From Okapia johnstoni (taxonomy: Eukaryota; Chordata; Mammalia; Artiodactyla; Giraffidae), in the NCBI GenBank assembly GCA_024291935.2, contig JAGTYA010000025.1:6159501-6223500 (forward strand): a stretch of 64,000 nucleotides of DNA. The letters run 5' to 3'. The notes beneath the pieces are model-generated. The model did not search any database, was not told the DNA's origin, and saw nothing but the letters and a program-made list of their open reading frames with translations. Both the position numbers and the translations under genes were made by a program. Shown here in pieces: positions 34,810 to 47,185 of the stretch. Each line of letters opens with the position of its first letter. Within the stretch, counting starts at the first letter, position 1.

Positions 34810-35012
34810 CTAGTAACAGCCAATGCTTTAGAGTAGCTTGCCAAGTGCCAGGCCCCAGGTTCAGCGCTTTACGGGTAATACCCCATCTGACCCTCACGAC
34901 CCTATGAAGTAGACGCAATTATGTATCCCTGGTGTATTGGTGAGGAAACAGGCACAGAGAGGTTGAATGACTTGCACAAAATCACACAGCAGGCTAGATT
35001 TCAAGACAGACA
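34810..35012 (-). mobile_element. MIR SINE
   Basis: Reverse orientation: ccaagtgccaggccccaggt, gtgaggaaacaggcacagag and gacttgcacaaaatcacaca. Confidence 0.85.
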
Positions 35013-36059
35013 GACTAGGAATGTGTTTCCTTAAGGACAGTAACGCATCTCATTAACAAAAAAGTTGATCAAGAGGACACAGTCTAGATCTGTGGCCAAG
35101 AGACTCCTTAATGCCCCATTCTTAAATTAGACTGCCCTAGCCAGTCATGTCAGAGGGGGTGGGGAGGAGGCCCTAGGGCACATCTCACAGAGCGAGCAGA
35201 GGATACCTGCATCCCAAATCAAAGAATACCTGAAATCAAGGAGGCAGGTCATCCAAGTAGGAAGAGGTGAAATGTGAGGACTTGGGAGGCTGAGTTTCTT
35301 AATTCAGTTTCCACTTTCCACTGGTTCTGAAGAATATTTATAGATGTGCCGTGATACTATATTTCCTCAAATCTCAAATAGCATCAGTGTAGCTGACACC
35401 ATTATTGCAGGTACCTCTAAGAAAAAGAAACATACTCTTTTCTTATCATCTGCAAGGTGCATCCCAATTTCAAAAACAGCAATATGTGAGAAAAGAAACA
35501 AATGTCTCTGAATTAATGAGTTATGGTAAAAAGGTTTCAGGGTGAAATGGGCTTGGGAAAACTTTGAGTTAAACAGGCCTCTGTATTGCCAGACCTTTTA
35601 TTATGCTGGTGTGAGCTCTGAGTCTCTGAGAAGGGGTAAGTAATGAGCGTTTCCCATGGGTGTTGGTGCAAAGAAACTTTTCTACCAGAGCGTGCCAGAG
35701 AAGGGGCCATCTGCAGAGCCAACTCAGGAAAACCTCCTTTAAGGAAAAGAGGAGCGTGTGGGGACTAAGCAAAAACCCAGGAGTATCTAAATCTGAAGAG
35801 AAAAAAGATCAAACAGACATTGAAAGACCTCGGAAGAAGGCTTTGGGAGGGAACTGAGGTGAGGGTAAGGGAAGGAAGAAAAGATGAGAGAAACACCAGA
35901 GGCTGGCTCTTAAAAAGAAATCCAAGCTCCACCCTAACTGAGAGGGACTGTAATTCTCCATCCCCTAATGTGGGGCTGGGCCTGGTGACTCCCTCCCAGA
36001 GAGTCCTATATGGAAAAGTGGGGGCAGGGAGAGAAACCTGATGAGAACCACCCCCAGCC
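35013..36059. other. Unassigned intergenic sequence
   Basis: No gene or named repeat was recognised. It is purine-rich at 35,850-35,900. Confidence 0.35.
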
Positions 36060-36635
36060 ATGTGACCAAGGTTAATATCAACAGTGATGAGTCATATTGG
36101 TATTTTACACTCTTGATATGATGAAAATGTCATTTCCCATTGTGATGTTTCTCCCCCAGACTCATAATCCCAGTCTAACCATGAGGAAAACATCAGACAA
36201 ATCCCAATAGAGGAGGATCTTACTACATATCTGACTGTTGTTGCTATTTAGTCGCTAAGTAATGTCCGACTCTTTTGCGACTCCATGGACTGTAAACTTG
36301 CCAGGTTCCTCTGTCCATGGGATTTTCAAGGCAAGAATACTGGAGAGGGTTGCCATTTCCTTCTTCAAAGAGACATGGTAACTGACTGTAACATGGGATC
36401 CTGTCTCCTTAGTAAAAACTAAGGATGTCTGAACCTGGGCTTTAGTTAACAATGATGTATTGGTGTTGCTTCATTATCTGTAATACATGTACCACACTAA
36501 TAACGTAAGATGTTAATGGGGGAAACTGTCAGGGGATGAGGGGGATACATGGAAATTCACTGTCCTAGCTGCTCATTTTTTCTGTGAATCAAAACTGTTG
36601 TAAAAAATAAAGCCTATTAATAAAAGAAAAGAAAG
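36060..36635 (+). mobile_element. Old L1 (L1M-type) 3' end, split by Bov-A
   Basis: ccagtctaaccatgaggaaa, then a Bov-A insertion, then gtaatacatgtaccacacta and ttgtaaaaaataaagcctat. The same family recurs at 38,300-39,148. Confidence 0.7.
36234..36368 (-). mobile_element. Bov-A fragment
   Basis: Reverse orientation, from ttgctatttagtcgctaagt to ggttgccatttccttcttc. No tRNA head. Confidence 0.87.
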
Positions 36636-37865
36636 AAGAATAGAATCCAGTGAGACGATTACCTGCCGTGTGGGGAAAAAAGAAAGGACAGTGCTGCTTG
36701 AATGAAACTGGAAATCGTTCATCCTGACGTAGGCCTTTCGTGATTCAGGCAAATCTTCCGCTGAGTTGTCAGAAGTCCATGGAACAAAATGAACTAGAGG
36801 GTGGTCATGAACATGACCATGTTTTCTGATCCCCAAATTCATTCAAGGGACCTGAAGACAGGATCAGGACTCTTGTAGAAAATCTAGGATAGACAGTTGG
36901 GTGTGTTTATTACTCAAGCGGAAAAGAGACAAACAGGCTACCAAGGTAGCAGTGAGATTTCAACTTGGCCGAGAACAACTGCAAAACTCTGATGGAAATG
37001 GAGAAAAGCAAATTAGCACTTAAGAAAGGGAACTGGTGTGGGTTCTCAAATATTTATCCCAACTAGACCTTGATCCTGGTAAATGCACAATAAATACTTG
37101 TTGATTACTGTTGACTTGATTCCTCCCACAAATATTTTTGAAATATCGCAGACACTGAACGAAGGCCTGGGGAGGTCACCCAGATTAAAAAAATTGGGAA
37201 TCTTGCCAGCCTAGAATCCAGAAACTGTTTCATCAATTCCGAGACACAGGTCTTAAAAACTTTGAGCATCTCTGTAACGTGGGCACTTCTCACAGTTGTT
37301 GCTCACAAGTGGCAGCATGGTCACCATGCTAGACACAATCTCACTTGGCTATCATGTTCATACTGCATCAGTTTCCACTGAATGATACACATGGTTGGTT
37401 CTATGCATACAAGATCTAATTATCACTTAAAATATCATCAAAAAGATGACAATCTGATTCAGTATGGAAACAAACAGTATGGGCACAGGAAGGCAGGGAA
37501 ATAGGGCAGTGGGGCACAAATATAACAGCAGAGTAGCAATTATCAGTCTTGAGAGGAATGACCACAATTCTGTATTTTTCTGCAAAGCTATAACAAAGTG
37601 CTTATAGTAGTTCAGAAAGGATGTAGACGAAATAGAATTCCATTAAGCTGTGTTGTCACTGAGAAGTGTCCAAAGGATGGGAGACTACACACCACGCAAC
37701 AACACAAGGGAGCTTAGAGGAACCTGAGTCCCAGGGAAGGATGAAGGCAGGGCGACACCTTGACCACAAAAGCTGGTATGAGCGATGCCCTGTAGCAACG
37801 GCTGCCCAAACATCCAGCCACCAGGAACTGCTGCCTTTGGCTGAACTTCTAACAAGCGCAATTCA
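36636..37865. other. Unassigned intergenic sequence
   Basis: About 37,075-37,110 (gcacaataaatacttgttga) may be an L2 or MIR end. Nothing else was recognised. Confidence 0.35.
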
Positions 37866-38046
37866 CCTGAAAGTGAAAGAAAGTGAAAGCTGCTCAGTTG
37901 TGTACGACTCTTTGCAACCCCCTGGACTATACAGTCCAGGGAATTTTCCAGGCCAGAATACCGGAGTGGGTAGACTTTCCCTTCTCCAGTGGATCTTCCC
38001 AACCCAGGAATTGAACCAGGGTCTCCTGCATTGCAGGCGGATTCCC
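37866..38046 (-). mobile_element. Bov-tA SINE, variant subfamily
   Basis: Reverse orientation with the diagnostic ctatacagtccagggaattt and ggccagaataccggagtggg variants. The head is cut short after gcattgcaggcggattcccc. Confidence 0.9.
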
Positions 38047-38299
38047 CGAGGAAAGAATCAAATTATGAGGTTAGTGGAAAAGGAAAGCACTATTTTGTTC
38101 TCAGTGTTTTTTCTTAGTTGTACATAATAATAATGTTTCTTACCATGGGTACTGTCTTTGATTTGCTAAAATCTGCTGTGTGTCATGAAGGAGGAAAAGG
38201 AACTATCTTCCTGAAGGAAAGGTGACCTTCATGATAAGCTTAGTTTTGAGGACTCTAAAGGCATTAAAACTGAGGTGACACATTGGGCATTAGTAGCTG

Positions 38300-39148
38300 C
38301 TAACATGACAAAAAGGAGGCAATCATTGCCTCCTGACTGAAGCCCACAGCCCCATCCCTACAGCGGCCCTGCTGAAAAAAATCAAGCATGAGGCAGATCA
38401 GACCTTGAGATCCAGCTTATAGGAACCACACAGGGCAAAGGAAACAGGACAAACAGCCCAGTTTTTTCAACAAATACATTTAGAGAAAAAATAAGAGATA
38501 AGGGAATCTTGATTCAAATGAGTTTGAAAGACATACCAAGGGCTTAATGTTGCTTCACTTGCAAGGAACAGAGCAAGAAAAGGGGAAGATAGTCATTTCA
38601 TGGTGGAGAAGCCAAGAGACACTACTTGCCCGAGATAGGAAGGGGAGCATCACCAGGGATATCCTGTGGATGTTTCCCACCCCTGATGAGGTGTGATGGA
38701 GCACTCTGCCTCTGTGCTGTCTGTACCAAATCCACAGTCTGATCATGAGACAAATCTCAGACAAACCCAGACTAGGGGACCTGCTACAGGATACCCGGCC
38801 AGCACTCCTCAAGACTGTCTAGGTCATGAAAAAAGGAAAAACTGAAAAATGTCAGAGCAGAGGAGCCTAAGAAGACATGATGACTAAATACATACAATGT
38901 GGTATCCAAGATGGAATCTGGTAACAGAAAAAGGATATTAGTGAGAAAACTGGTGAAATCCCAGTAAAGTCGAGAGTTTAGTTACTAGTAAAGTACCAGT
39001 GTTCATTTCTTAGTTTTGACCAACATCTCATGTAATGAAAAACGATAATGTTAGAGCTACCTATGTGAAGAGTACATGGGATGTCTCATGTACTGACTTT
39101 GCAACTTTTCTGTAAATACAAAATTATTCCAAAATACAGTTTATTTTA
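38300..39148 (+). mobile_element. Old L1 (L1M-type) 3' end
   Basis: cagtctgatcatgagacaaa, gaggagcctaagaagacatg, aatgtggtatccaagatgga, and an end with ttctgtaaatacaaaattat. Homologous to the copy at 36,060. The left edge is uncertain. A perfect hairpin (GGAGGCAA-tca-TTGCCTCC) lies at 38,315-38,333. Confidence 0.7.
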
Positions 39149-39341
39149 TTTAAAAAAAGGCATATTGATTAATTGCAATACATGAACCAACATGAACCAT
39201 GTTTCGATTTTGATTCAACTAAAATAGCAAAAATGATTTTGATGAGACAATTGTAAATTTGAACTCTGACTAGATATTTGACGCTATTAAGGCACCATCG
39301 TCCATTTAATTGAAGGTGTGATGATGGCATTGTAGTTGTCT

Positions 39342-39512
39342 TTGTTGTTGTTTAGGCACTCAGTTGTGTCCCGACTCTTTGCAACCCCCTGGGACTTCTG
39401 TCCATGGGACTTTCCAGGCAGGAATACTGGAGTGGGTTGCCTTTTCCTTTTCTAGGGGGATCGTCCTGACCCAGGGATCTAACCTGCAGGTAGATTATTT
39501 GTCACTGAGGCA
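39342..39512 (-). mobile_element. Bov-tA SINE
   Basis: Reverse orientation, from ttgttgtttaggcactcagt to gattatttgtcactgaggca, with deletions in body and head. Confidence 0.88.
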
Positions 39513-39523
39513 CCACTTTACCT

Positions 39524-39725
39524 TGAAAGTGAAAAATGAAAGTTGCTCAGTCATGTCCAACTCTATGAGATTGCATAGACTATACAGTCCATGGAATTCT
39601 CCAGGCCAGAATACTGGAGTGGTAGCCTTTCCCTTCTCCAGGGGATCTTCCCAACCCAGGGATCAAACACAGGTCTCCCACATTGCAGGTGGATTCTTTA
39701 CCAGCTGAGTCACCAGGGAAGCCCC
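39524..39725 (-). mobile_element. Bov-tA SINE, variant subfamily
   Basis: Reverse orientation, from gttgctcagtcatgtccaac to tgagtcaccagggaagcccc, carrying the ctatacagtccatggaattc variant. It lies 12 bp from the previous SINE in the same orientation. Confidence 0.92.
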
Positions 39726-39727
39726 TT

Positions 39728-40935
39728 ACAATCCAGCAATTTTGCTCTGGGTATATAAACAAAAGGACTGAAAATGGATCCAAATAGATACTTGTACCCC
39801 CATACTTGTACCCCCATGTTCATAGCAGCATTATTCACTGTAACTAAAAGGCAGAAACAATACAAATATCCATTGATGAATGAAGGGATAAACAAAATGT
39901 GGTGTATCTACGGTGGAATATTAGTCAACCATAAAAAGGAAGGAAATTCTGACACATGCTACAACATAGATTGACTTTGGAGACATTATGCTAAGTGAAA
40001 TAAGCCAGATACAAAAAGACAAATGTTGTATGATCCCATTTATATGAGGTACCTAAAATAATAAAGTCACAGAGACAGAAAGTAGAATCATCGTTGCTCA
40101 GGGGCTGGGGGGAGGGAGAATAGGAAGCTGTGTAGTGAGTACAGTAAGTACTTTACATATGAACCTTCAAGTTGCAAGCTTCAAAGACAGGGTCGTGCCT
40201 TCACATGTCCAATCATGTAAGCAATTTCAGGTGTCTGGCATACACAGTCATGTGCGGGCATCCTCTACAAGTGGTTGTACTTTTGTGTTCTTTACTTTAC
40301 AATAATACATAGAGTACAGTACGGTAGTATTTTTATTTCAAGCCCAGGACATCTGGAAGCAAGCTTAAAAGCAGTGGTGTTGTAGCAGGTACTGACATGA
40401 AGAGAAAAAAAAGAGCTATTAACAGTATCCAGACATCACTGGATTGTTTTTTCAAGAGGGTAGATAGAACTGAATCCGGGAAGGAACCAGAACCTGTGAC
40501 ATCAACGTCAGGCATGAGTGACATTCCAGCTTGCCTTTCATCTCCTATTGCTGATGATCCTTCAGCTCTACCATCTCCCACCTTCTCTCCCTCTTCCAAT
40601 CAGTAACTCTTCTTGCCTGTTCAATTCCAGCCCCTGTATGCCAGTTGTACTTTTCAAGGTACTGTACTGTAGGATTTTAAATGTTTCATTTTTTGTGTGT
40701 TTGCTTTCTATGTATTATTTGTGTGAAAAGTATTATAAACCTATTACAGTACAGTACTACATAGTCAGTTGTGTTAGTTGGGTACCTTGGCTAACTTTGG
40801 TGGACTTATGAACACACTTGGACTTATGAACACACTCTTGGAGCAGAACTTGTTCTTATGTAGGGGACTTACTGAACAGTTTCAATTTGGAAATATGAAA
40901 ATGCTCTGGCGGTAGATGGTAGTGATGGTTACACA
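39728..40935 (+). mobile_element. Old L1 3' end, interrupted by a DNA transposon
   Basis: L1 3' sequence runs 39,728-40,141 (catagcagcattattcactg, ggtggaatattagtcaacc, ctaagtgaaataagccagat). It resumes at 40,875-40,935 (gtttcaatttggaaatatga, gatggtagtgatggttacac). The gap is exactly filled by the Tigger-like element. Confidence 0.75.
40142..40874 (+). mobile_element. Tigger-like (pogo family) DNA transposon, internally deleted
   Basis: The ends are inverted repeats: CAGTAAGTACTTTACATATG at the left, and the reverse complement of the right end reads CAGTAAGTCCCCTACATAAG. A TA precedes the left end, and the expected TA after the right end reads AA. Only transposase scraps remain: a few N-terminal codons (about 40,349-40,395, start codon lost) run into a C-terminal piece (40,397-40,606) with the SLDCFFKR and EPEPVTSTSG stretches seen in Tigger-type transposase tails. 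The catalytic DDE core is absent. The subfamily is not assigned. Confidence 0.75.
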
Positions 40936-42469
40936 AGTGAAGCGTGAGTCTCCTGAGGATATGGATTGGATTCTCAGCGGTGTGGGAGGGCACTGCAGGC
41001 AAAGTCTGTGACCAAAGGCTCCAGGCTTGCTGAGTTACCTGTGTCTTTGCCCATCCAGCTCCCGAACCAGTCCTGGACTAGGGGAGTCTCAGAGCCTTAG
41101 CACACGCTGCTTTCCCATCCCCTCCTCCTTCTGAAGCCATCTTCCCATCACCAGACCTGGTGTGACCACTGGGAGGGGCTTTGGCTATTCTGGAGAGAAA
41201 CATGTCAGCAGAGCACTGAGAGTGGAGGCCAAGCGGCCAAGGAAGAGAGTCAGAGTGGGTGACTGGGTGGTGGGAATGAGGATGCTGGCAGAGATGGACA
41301 AGGATTTTTTAGGAAGGAGAACTCATGGGCTCCTGGCTGGACGCCTGGCTTCCTTCCGCCCTGAACACCACTTGCTGGGTGGCTTGATGTTGTCACGTCC
41401 CCTCTCTGTGACTCCACCTATCAAGAGGTGACAACGAGATGAGCTCCAAACCTCCAGCTCAATGGTTATGACTCAATTCCCTCTCCTGGGGGAAGAACAA
41501 TCTCTGAAGGCATTCTAAACACCATCTTCTTCCCACACTCCAAACGAAAATATAGAAAAGAAAGAAGCAAGGCTGGCAGGCTCAGGCCTGATGTGGATAT
41601 GGGTCATATCCAGGGAGGGGCAGGGTCTGGATTTCTTCACCCTGTGGGCCAGACTTACAGACTTACAGGGAGCCGACTGCACAGGCTTGAAGAAGGCAGG
41701 AGGGGAGAGCTCTGTCTCCTGCTCCTCATTTCCTCGTTTTCCCGTCGTTCTACCTTGACCTCCTAGGTGCCATGATCCACGGAGGTGATGAAGCGTGGGA
41801 AGTCCATGGCTTCAATGCACTGTGGGGTGAGTACATAAGGTGCTTGGTGGCCTGCTGGTGACTTCCTGAGTCACTTGGATTCAAATTCACTCAGCCCTGG
41901 TCTGCAGCAGCTGACTAGCTGCTCCTGGAGGATTTTCCTTATTTTGTCATCCCAGGACTGAAATGTACCACGTGGCTCCCACTTTGGGCAAATGACTTGG
42001 CAAACCAGGAACACCTATCTTATCCCCAGACCACAGCCAGCTCCTCTGTTTCAATGCTCACAAAGGGGCCTCTGCCCCAGCTGTGACTGGGAGCTTTTCT
42101 CTCTGAAACAGTGGTTGGCGTTAAAGCGACAGTTAAGGGCTGTTTGTGTTCCCAAAGAATCTCCACTTTGTTAACTTGCTTAATCGCCTGGAAAGCAAAG
42201 TCTCAGAAAAGCTGCCTGATGCAGACAGATTCTTTCCACCCCTCTGTTCAAACCAGATGAAGTCTTGGCCCACTAGACACTGGCCAGTCCCATAAGACCA
42301 GGGTTGCTGCCAGACACCTGGCCTGGGCCATAATGACCTCTTTCTAGAAGCTTCCCCCCCCCCTTTAAAAATGAACAACTTGCATTCATTTTTTCAGGGT
42401 CCCAAGTTTTAAAAAGATCCCCAGGATCAGCTGGCTGGATTAGCAGGGCCATCCACACATTCATCAGCT
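40936..42469. other. Unassigned intergenic sequence
   Basis: No named repeat was recognised. It contains a short exon-like interval at 41,767-41,826 (see findings) and a C-run at 42,354-42,363. Confidence 0.35.
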
Positions 42470-42605
42470 TGATGAATCCATTCATTGCTCAACTATCTGC
42501 TGAGCAGTGACTGTGTACCAAGCACCGTTTTTAGCACGGAGAACATCCAGATGAGTAAAGCAGAGGCAACTTCCTGTCTTGGGGAAATGACGCTTTCATG
42601 CATGA
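42470..42605. mobile_element. Probable L2 LINE fragment
   Basis: gactgtgtaccaagcaccgt and ttagcacggagaacatccag match the degenerate L2-type sequence common in mammals. A 12-bp tandem copy (ccagacctctcc) follows at 42,631-42,652. Confidence 0.45.
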
Positions 42606-42714
42606 ATGAGATCATGAAGATGTTGGTCTCCAGACCTCTCCAGACCTCTCCCCTCCACCCCAACCAAGCTGAAACCCTCTCATTTCACATAAACCCCCGT
42701 GGCAAAGGCAATCT

Positions 42715-42960
42715 TGGCCACATTTATTGTGCCTTTACTACGTGCCAAGCACTATGCACATATTACCTGTTACACACATTATCTCATGAATCTCTACAAC
42801 ACCCTCTGAAGGTCATCCTCGCATAGCCCTAGTTTGTGGCTGAGGAAACCAAGGCACATATAGAGTTGCACAAGCTGGTAAGTTGCAGAGCCGGTATTTG
42901 AATCTAGGACATCTGACTGCAGAATCACAGTGGTAGTCATTGAGCCATTCCACCGTGCTC
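42715..42960 (-). mobile_element. MIR SINE
   Basis: Reverse orientation, close to full length: acgtgccaagcactatgcac, ggctgaggaaaccaaggcac, gcagagccggtatttgaatc. Confidence 0.87.
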
Positions 42961-44302
42961 ATTTAGGTCAAATTCCTTCTTTCCCTTAACATTCCACAGC
43001 ACCAGAAAAATCTCTAGTGCTTGCCTAAGGAAGAGGTTCCGTTACAAGTGACTGGAAGCTTCAAATCACAGAAGCTTGAAAAGGGAGTATGTTCCTTGAG
43101 GCTGGTGTGTCACTCCATGGAAAGGCTCCTTGTCTCTGGTTGCTCAGCCGTGTGTGGCTCAAGTGCATCTGAAGAACACAGGTGTGCTGAGGTGTGGATT
43201 ATGCACATCTTGGCCAAACACCATTGAAGATCTCATCAATAAAATTAATGACTCCGTTTGATTTTATTCTGTCCATCAGTTCACCTGGAAGGGGCTCCCA
43301 TAATCCTTGGCCATACATTTTACAACTGGACTCAGTCTGGACTCCCGTCTCTCTAAGCATACTGCATGTCAGCCTGGGCATTCCTTACCTCTCCCTTGAG
43401 CTGGATTTTGTGCTTCTTGTGTCCAGAAGCAAATAAATCATGAAGATAAGAAAGTTGATATAACACTGTGCAATCCTTCTAAAGGCACATGGTCATCTGC
43501 TCATGTTTTTTGTAATAGTTGCAAAGGCATGTATTTCAACTGCAGAAGAGTTTTTCCTCCACCTCCCTTCCATCCTACCTCCTCTTATGCAATGCAGCAC
43601 TGAGTGGCTATGGGCAATTTGGGATCCAGCTAAGGAAAAGCTGAACTGGAGAGACATTTAGTTGGGAGTTAGTGGGATATCTTAGTGGGACATAATTCAT
43701 AGTCACTTTTGGGTCATTGCTTGCCCTCATGCTGTCGTAGCATCTTCTAGAAATACTCCTCTGACCCACTGGGCTGACTCATCAGATGAGGTGACCAAAA
43801 GGAGCAAGGTCAAAAGTGGTATCATATGATGAATCTGTCCTACAGTACCCAACCAGAAGCATGCGGATAGTGGAGGAGGAAGAATCAAAGAAGCTAGTCT
43901 GGAAAATTCTTTCAACTATCAAAACTAAAATATTAAGCATAACATGCAGTTCGCATGTCTTTTAAAAAAATGAAGGATTTTTTTCTGTCAGAAATAAATG
44001 AATAATGCAGCATATAAAATTATAAACATATCACACTATTTTGCTCTTTAATAAGAATTACACATATAGAATTTGTAAGAATTTCTGTACTTGGTATGGC
44101 ACAACACTATGTTTCTAGAAACACTGAGCATTTCTGTGTGTGAATTCGTATGTCTAATGCATCACAACAAATCAAGATTGTGTCTCACCTTATCTGATGC
44201 ATCTTGTCATGATGAAATCTGACAGTTCCAGAAGAAATGATACACACATCAGTGATGTAATATGACCTGAAGAACTGAATGAATGAATAATATAGTGCTG
44301 TG
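42961..44302. other. Unassigned intergenic sequence
   Basis: No gene or named repeat was recognised over 1.3 kb. It becomes AT-rich after about 43,920. Confidence 0.35.
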
Positions 44303-44412
44303 AAAAAGTCAAAGTGTTAGTTGCTCAGTTGTGTTCAACTCTTTGCCACCCTATGGACTGTAGTTCTCCAGGCTCCTCTGTCCATGGAATTCCTCAGGCA
44401 AGAATAGTGGAC
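44303..44412 (-). mobile_element. Bov-A fragment
   Basis: Reverse orientation, from gttgctcagttgtgttcaac to cctcaggcaagaatagtgg. Confidence 0.87.
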
Positions 44413-44559
44413 CAGTGAACTAATATTAAAGATATCACACTGCTTTCTAGATTTAGTGACATTTAGGGTATTTTTCAATTTTTTCAAGTTTGTGATTTGT
44501 TGTCATTTCTTTCCTTATTATAAATACTCACTTTTCACATTTGATTTTCTATTTGTAAT

Positions 44560-45480
44560 TCTGTATTCTTTTTCTTAAGGTAATGAAGTTCAGCCCCACA
44601 AACCTATATCCACTCCTCTCTGTGTCTCATGCATTTCCTGTTTTAATGGAATACATTCTCCAGTATTTGTCTGAGAAAAGGTGTGTGAGAATTTGTTGTC
44701 TGGAGGTTTTATTGGTTTTCTTTCTGTTTTAGATTTTGAATGTCTAAAAGTGCTCTTTTTCTACTTTATCACTTAATTGGTAGCTTGGGTATAGAATTCT
44801 TAGTTGGAAATTATTATACCTTCACAATTTTGAAGGTATTGCTTCATTGTCTTCCAGCTTCCAGTGCTGCTGTTGGGAAATCTAAAGCCAGTTTGATTTT
44901 TGTTTCTTTGTATAAGACCCTGAAAATTATAAAATGTTCTCTTTGTTTATAGGCTCCTGAAATTTTGCTGTGATGTGCCTTGATGTGAGACTGTTTTATC
45001 CATTGTGCTGGACACACCATGAGTCCTTAAATCTGGCAACTCATGTCATTCCAGGCCTGGGGAATTTCTTGAATTATATTACTGATGGTGATATCTCTGC
45101 TTAATCTGCTACCTCTATCTGCGAAACCCACTATCCACATGTTAGATCCCCTGAACTAGACCTCTAATTTTCTTACCTTGTCTCTCCTATTTTTTATCTT
45201 TCTCTTTTTGCTTTACTTTCTGGGAAATCTTTCAATTTTTCTATTTATTTTTTAATATTTACTATCATTTAAAAATTTTTCTAAGAACTCTTGTAGGTCC
45301 CTGAATATTCATTTTTTTATTGTTCCTTATCCCTACAGCATAAATACACTGTTGTCTGCTATTTTTCTAAAGAAGTTAGCAATTGTTTTGTTTTATTCTT
45401 TCTCTCTCTTTTTTCCAAGTGCCTTTTTCTGTTTGGGTAGTTGGTTGATTTTGACTCTTTCAAGTTAGCTGCTTTCCTCA
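44560..45480 (-). mobile_element. Ancient L1 (HAL1/L1M-type) fragment
   Basis: gggtatagaattcttagttg, cttcattgtcttccagcttc, ttgctgtgatgtgccttgat and gaatttcttgaattatatta occur in the order I know from old reverse-oriented mammalian L1. It may extend towards 46,190. Confidence 0.55.
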
Positions 45481-46236
45481 GATGTCATGAAATCCTACTG
45501 TCTGGTCATATTTAAAAGTGAGAGATCAAAAAGTTTAACTGGTGGGGCTTATCAACTGTGAATGTCATGGGAAGAATCTGTTTAGCCTCTTGATGGAGAC
45601 AAATGTCTGTATCTTTAGGTTTTTCTCCTTGAGCTTGTCAGATTCTCCAGAAGAAGACTCCTTCCATCTCTAGTATGAATTGAGACTACTGGAGTCTGAG
45701 GGGCAAACTGGGGTCAGGCACCTAGGGAGCTAAGCATAAAGAATACATTTGTTCCTTTTATCTACCTATTTTCCAGAATGTTTCCTAAGCCTGCAGCTAT
45801 ACCTAGCACTCAGCCCGCTTTCCTCAGCTGTAACCTCTTCAGAAAACAATGCTTCCGACTTCTGCTTAGGGGCAGTTGCCCAGCCAGGAGAAATGGAGGA
45901 CAGTTTCCAAAGATCCAACTATAGTTTTTCAGCTTTCTCCCAGGTTTCATTGTTTTAGCCCCTTCTTCACTCTCCCATTACAGAATACCCTGTGCTGCCA
46001 GTTCCTTAGTGGTGGCTTTTTGTTTGGTTGGTTTTGTTTCTTTTTGAGAACTCTATGGTATAAATCATGCTATTTCCCAACTTTCCCCTCTACTGGCTTA
46101 CAGTTTCCACTTACCCATCTGCTTTCCAGTTTCTAAGAGGCTGTTGTCTTCTGTCTGCTCCCCTCATCTTTGTAGGCTTACGTCTTTTATTAAAAAAAAA
46201 AAAAAAGTCCCTGCTTTGTAGCTTTTGTAGGATTTC
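45481..46236. other. Unassigned intergenic sequence
   Basis: No clear feature, possibly further decayed L1. A run of 15 A lies at about 46,192-46,206. Confidence 0.3.
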
Positions 46237-46250
46237 CAGAAGGGTCAAAA

Positions 46251-46806
46251 ATGCTTAAAAGATGCTTGCTCCTTGGAAGAAAAGTTATGACCAACCTAGG
46301 CAGCATATTAAAAAGCAGAGACATTACTTTGCCCAAAAAGGTCCGTCTAGTCAAAGCTATGGTTTTTCCAGTAGTCATGTATGGATGTGAGAGTTGGACC
46401 ACAAAGAAAACTGAGCACCAAAGAATGGATGCTTTTGAACTGTGGTGTTGGAGAAGACTCTTGAGAGTCCCTTGGACTGCAAGGAGATCCAATCAGTCCA
46501 TCCTAAAGGGGATCAGTCCTGAATATTCACTGGAAGGACTAATGCTGAAGCTGAAACTCCAATCCTTTGGCCACCTGATGCCAAGAACTGACTCACTGGA
46601 AAAGACTCTGATGTTGGGAAAGATTGAAGGCGGGAGGAGAAGGGGACGACAGAGGATGAGATGGTTGGATGGCATCACTGACTCAATGTACATGAGTTTG
46701 AGCAAGCTCTGGGAGTCGGTGATGGACAGGGAAGCCTGGCGTGCTGCAGTCCATGGGGTCGCAAAGAATCGGACATGACTGAGCAACTGAACTGAACTGA
46801 ACTGAA
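46251..46806 (+). mobile_element. BovB LINE, 5'-truncated, open C-terminal frame
   Basis: A 556-bp copy bounded by the duplications CAGAAGGGTCAAAA (46,237-46,250) and CAGAGGGGTCAAAA (46,807-46,820). Its frame is open for 175 codons (46,251-46,778), covering the region after the reverse transcriptase core ([25 protein letters not shown]). The TGA stop lies just before the CTGAA tail. The endonuclease and RT catalytic motifs are missing, so the copy cannot mobilise itself. Confidence 0.95.
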
Positions 46807-46820
46807 CAGAGGGGTCAAAA

Positions 46821-47185
46821 TTAAATATAACAGTTTTAAAACTCATCTTTCAATGCATTTTTCTCTGGCAATAGACTGCAGCTGTCTGAATTTCTTTCAG
46901 TTCAGAAATAACTTTTAAAAATTGACTCCTTCCATTCAGGCAAGTTTGTATAGAGAAGATATTTCCAGAATTTGGCAAAGCTTTGCTTACATTCTTCCAT
47001 GAACCAAGCCATTACCTTAAGACATATTCATGTCAACTACAGAGGTGGGTTGTCTTGCAAAGGATGCTGAAATGCCTCCTCATTTCCTTGACTCTTTCTC
47101 ATTGTTGCCATTATCTGGAACTACTACCAATCCTTCACATCTGAGAATTAGTGACTCTTGTGTCATTTATGGAAAGTTCATTTAG
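46821..47185. other. Unassigned intergenic sequence
   Basis: No gene or repeat was recognised. Confidence 0.3.

Noticed and set aside
38315..38333. Perfect hairpin as a terminator or regulatory site
   Set aside because: An 8-bp stem inside an old L1 is expected by chance and has no supporting context.
40397..40606. 69-codon ORF as a possible small gene
   Set aside because: It lies within a terminal-inverted-repeat element and resembles only a transposase C-terminus. The catalytic domain is missing.
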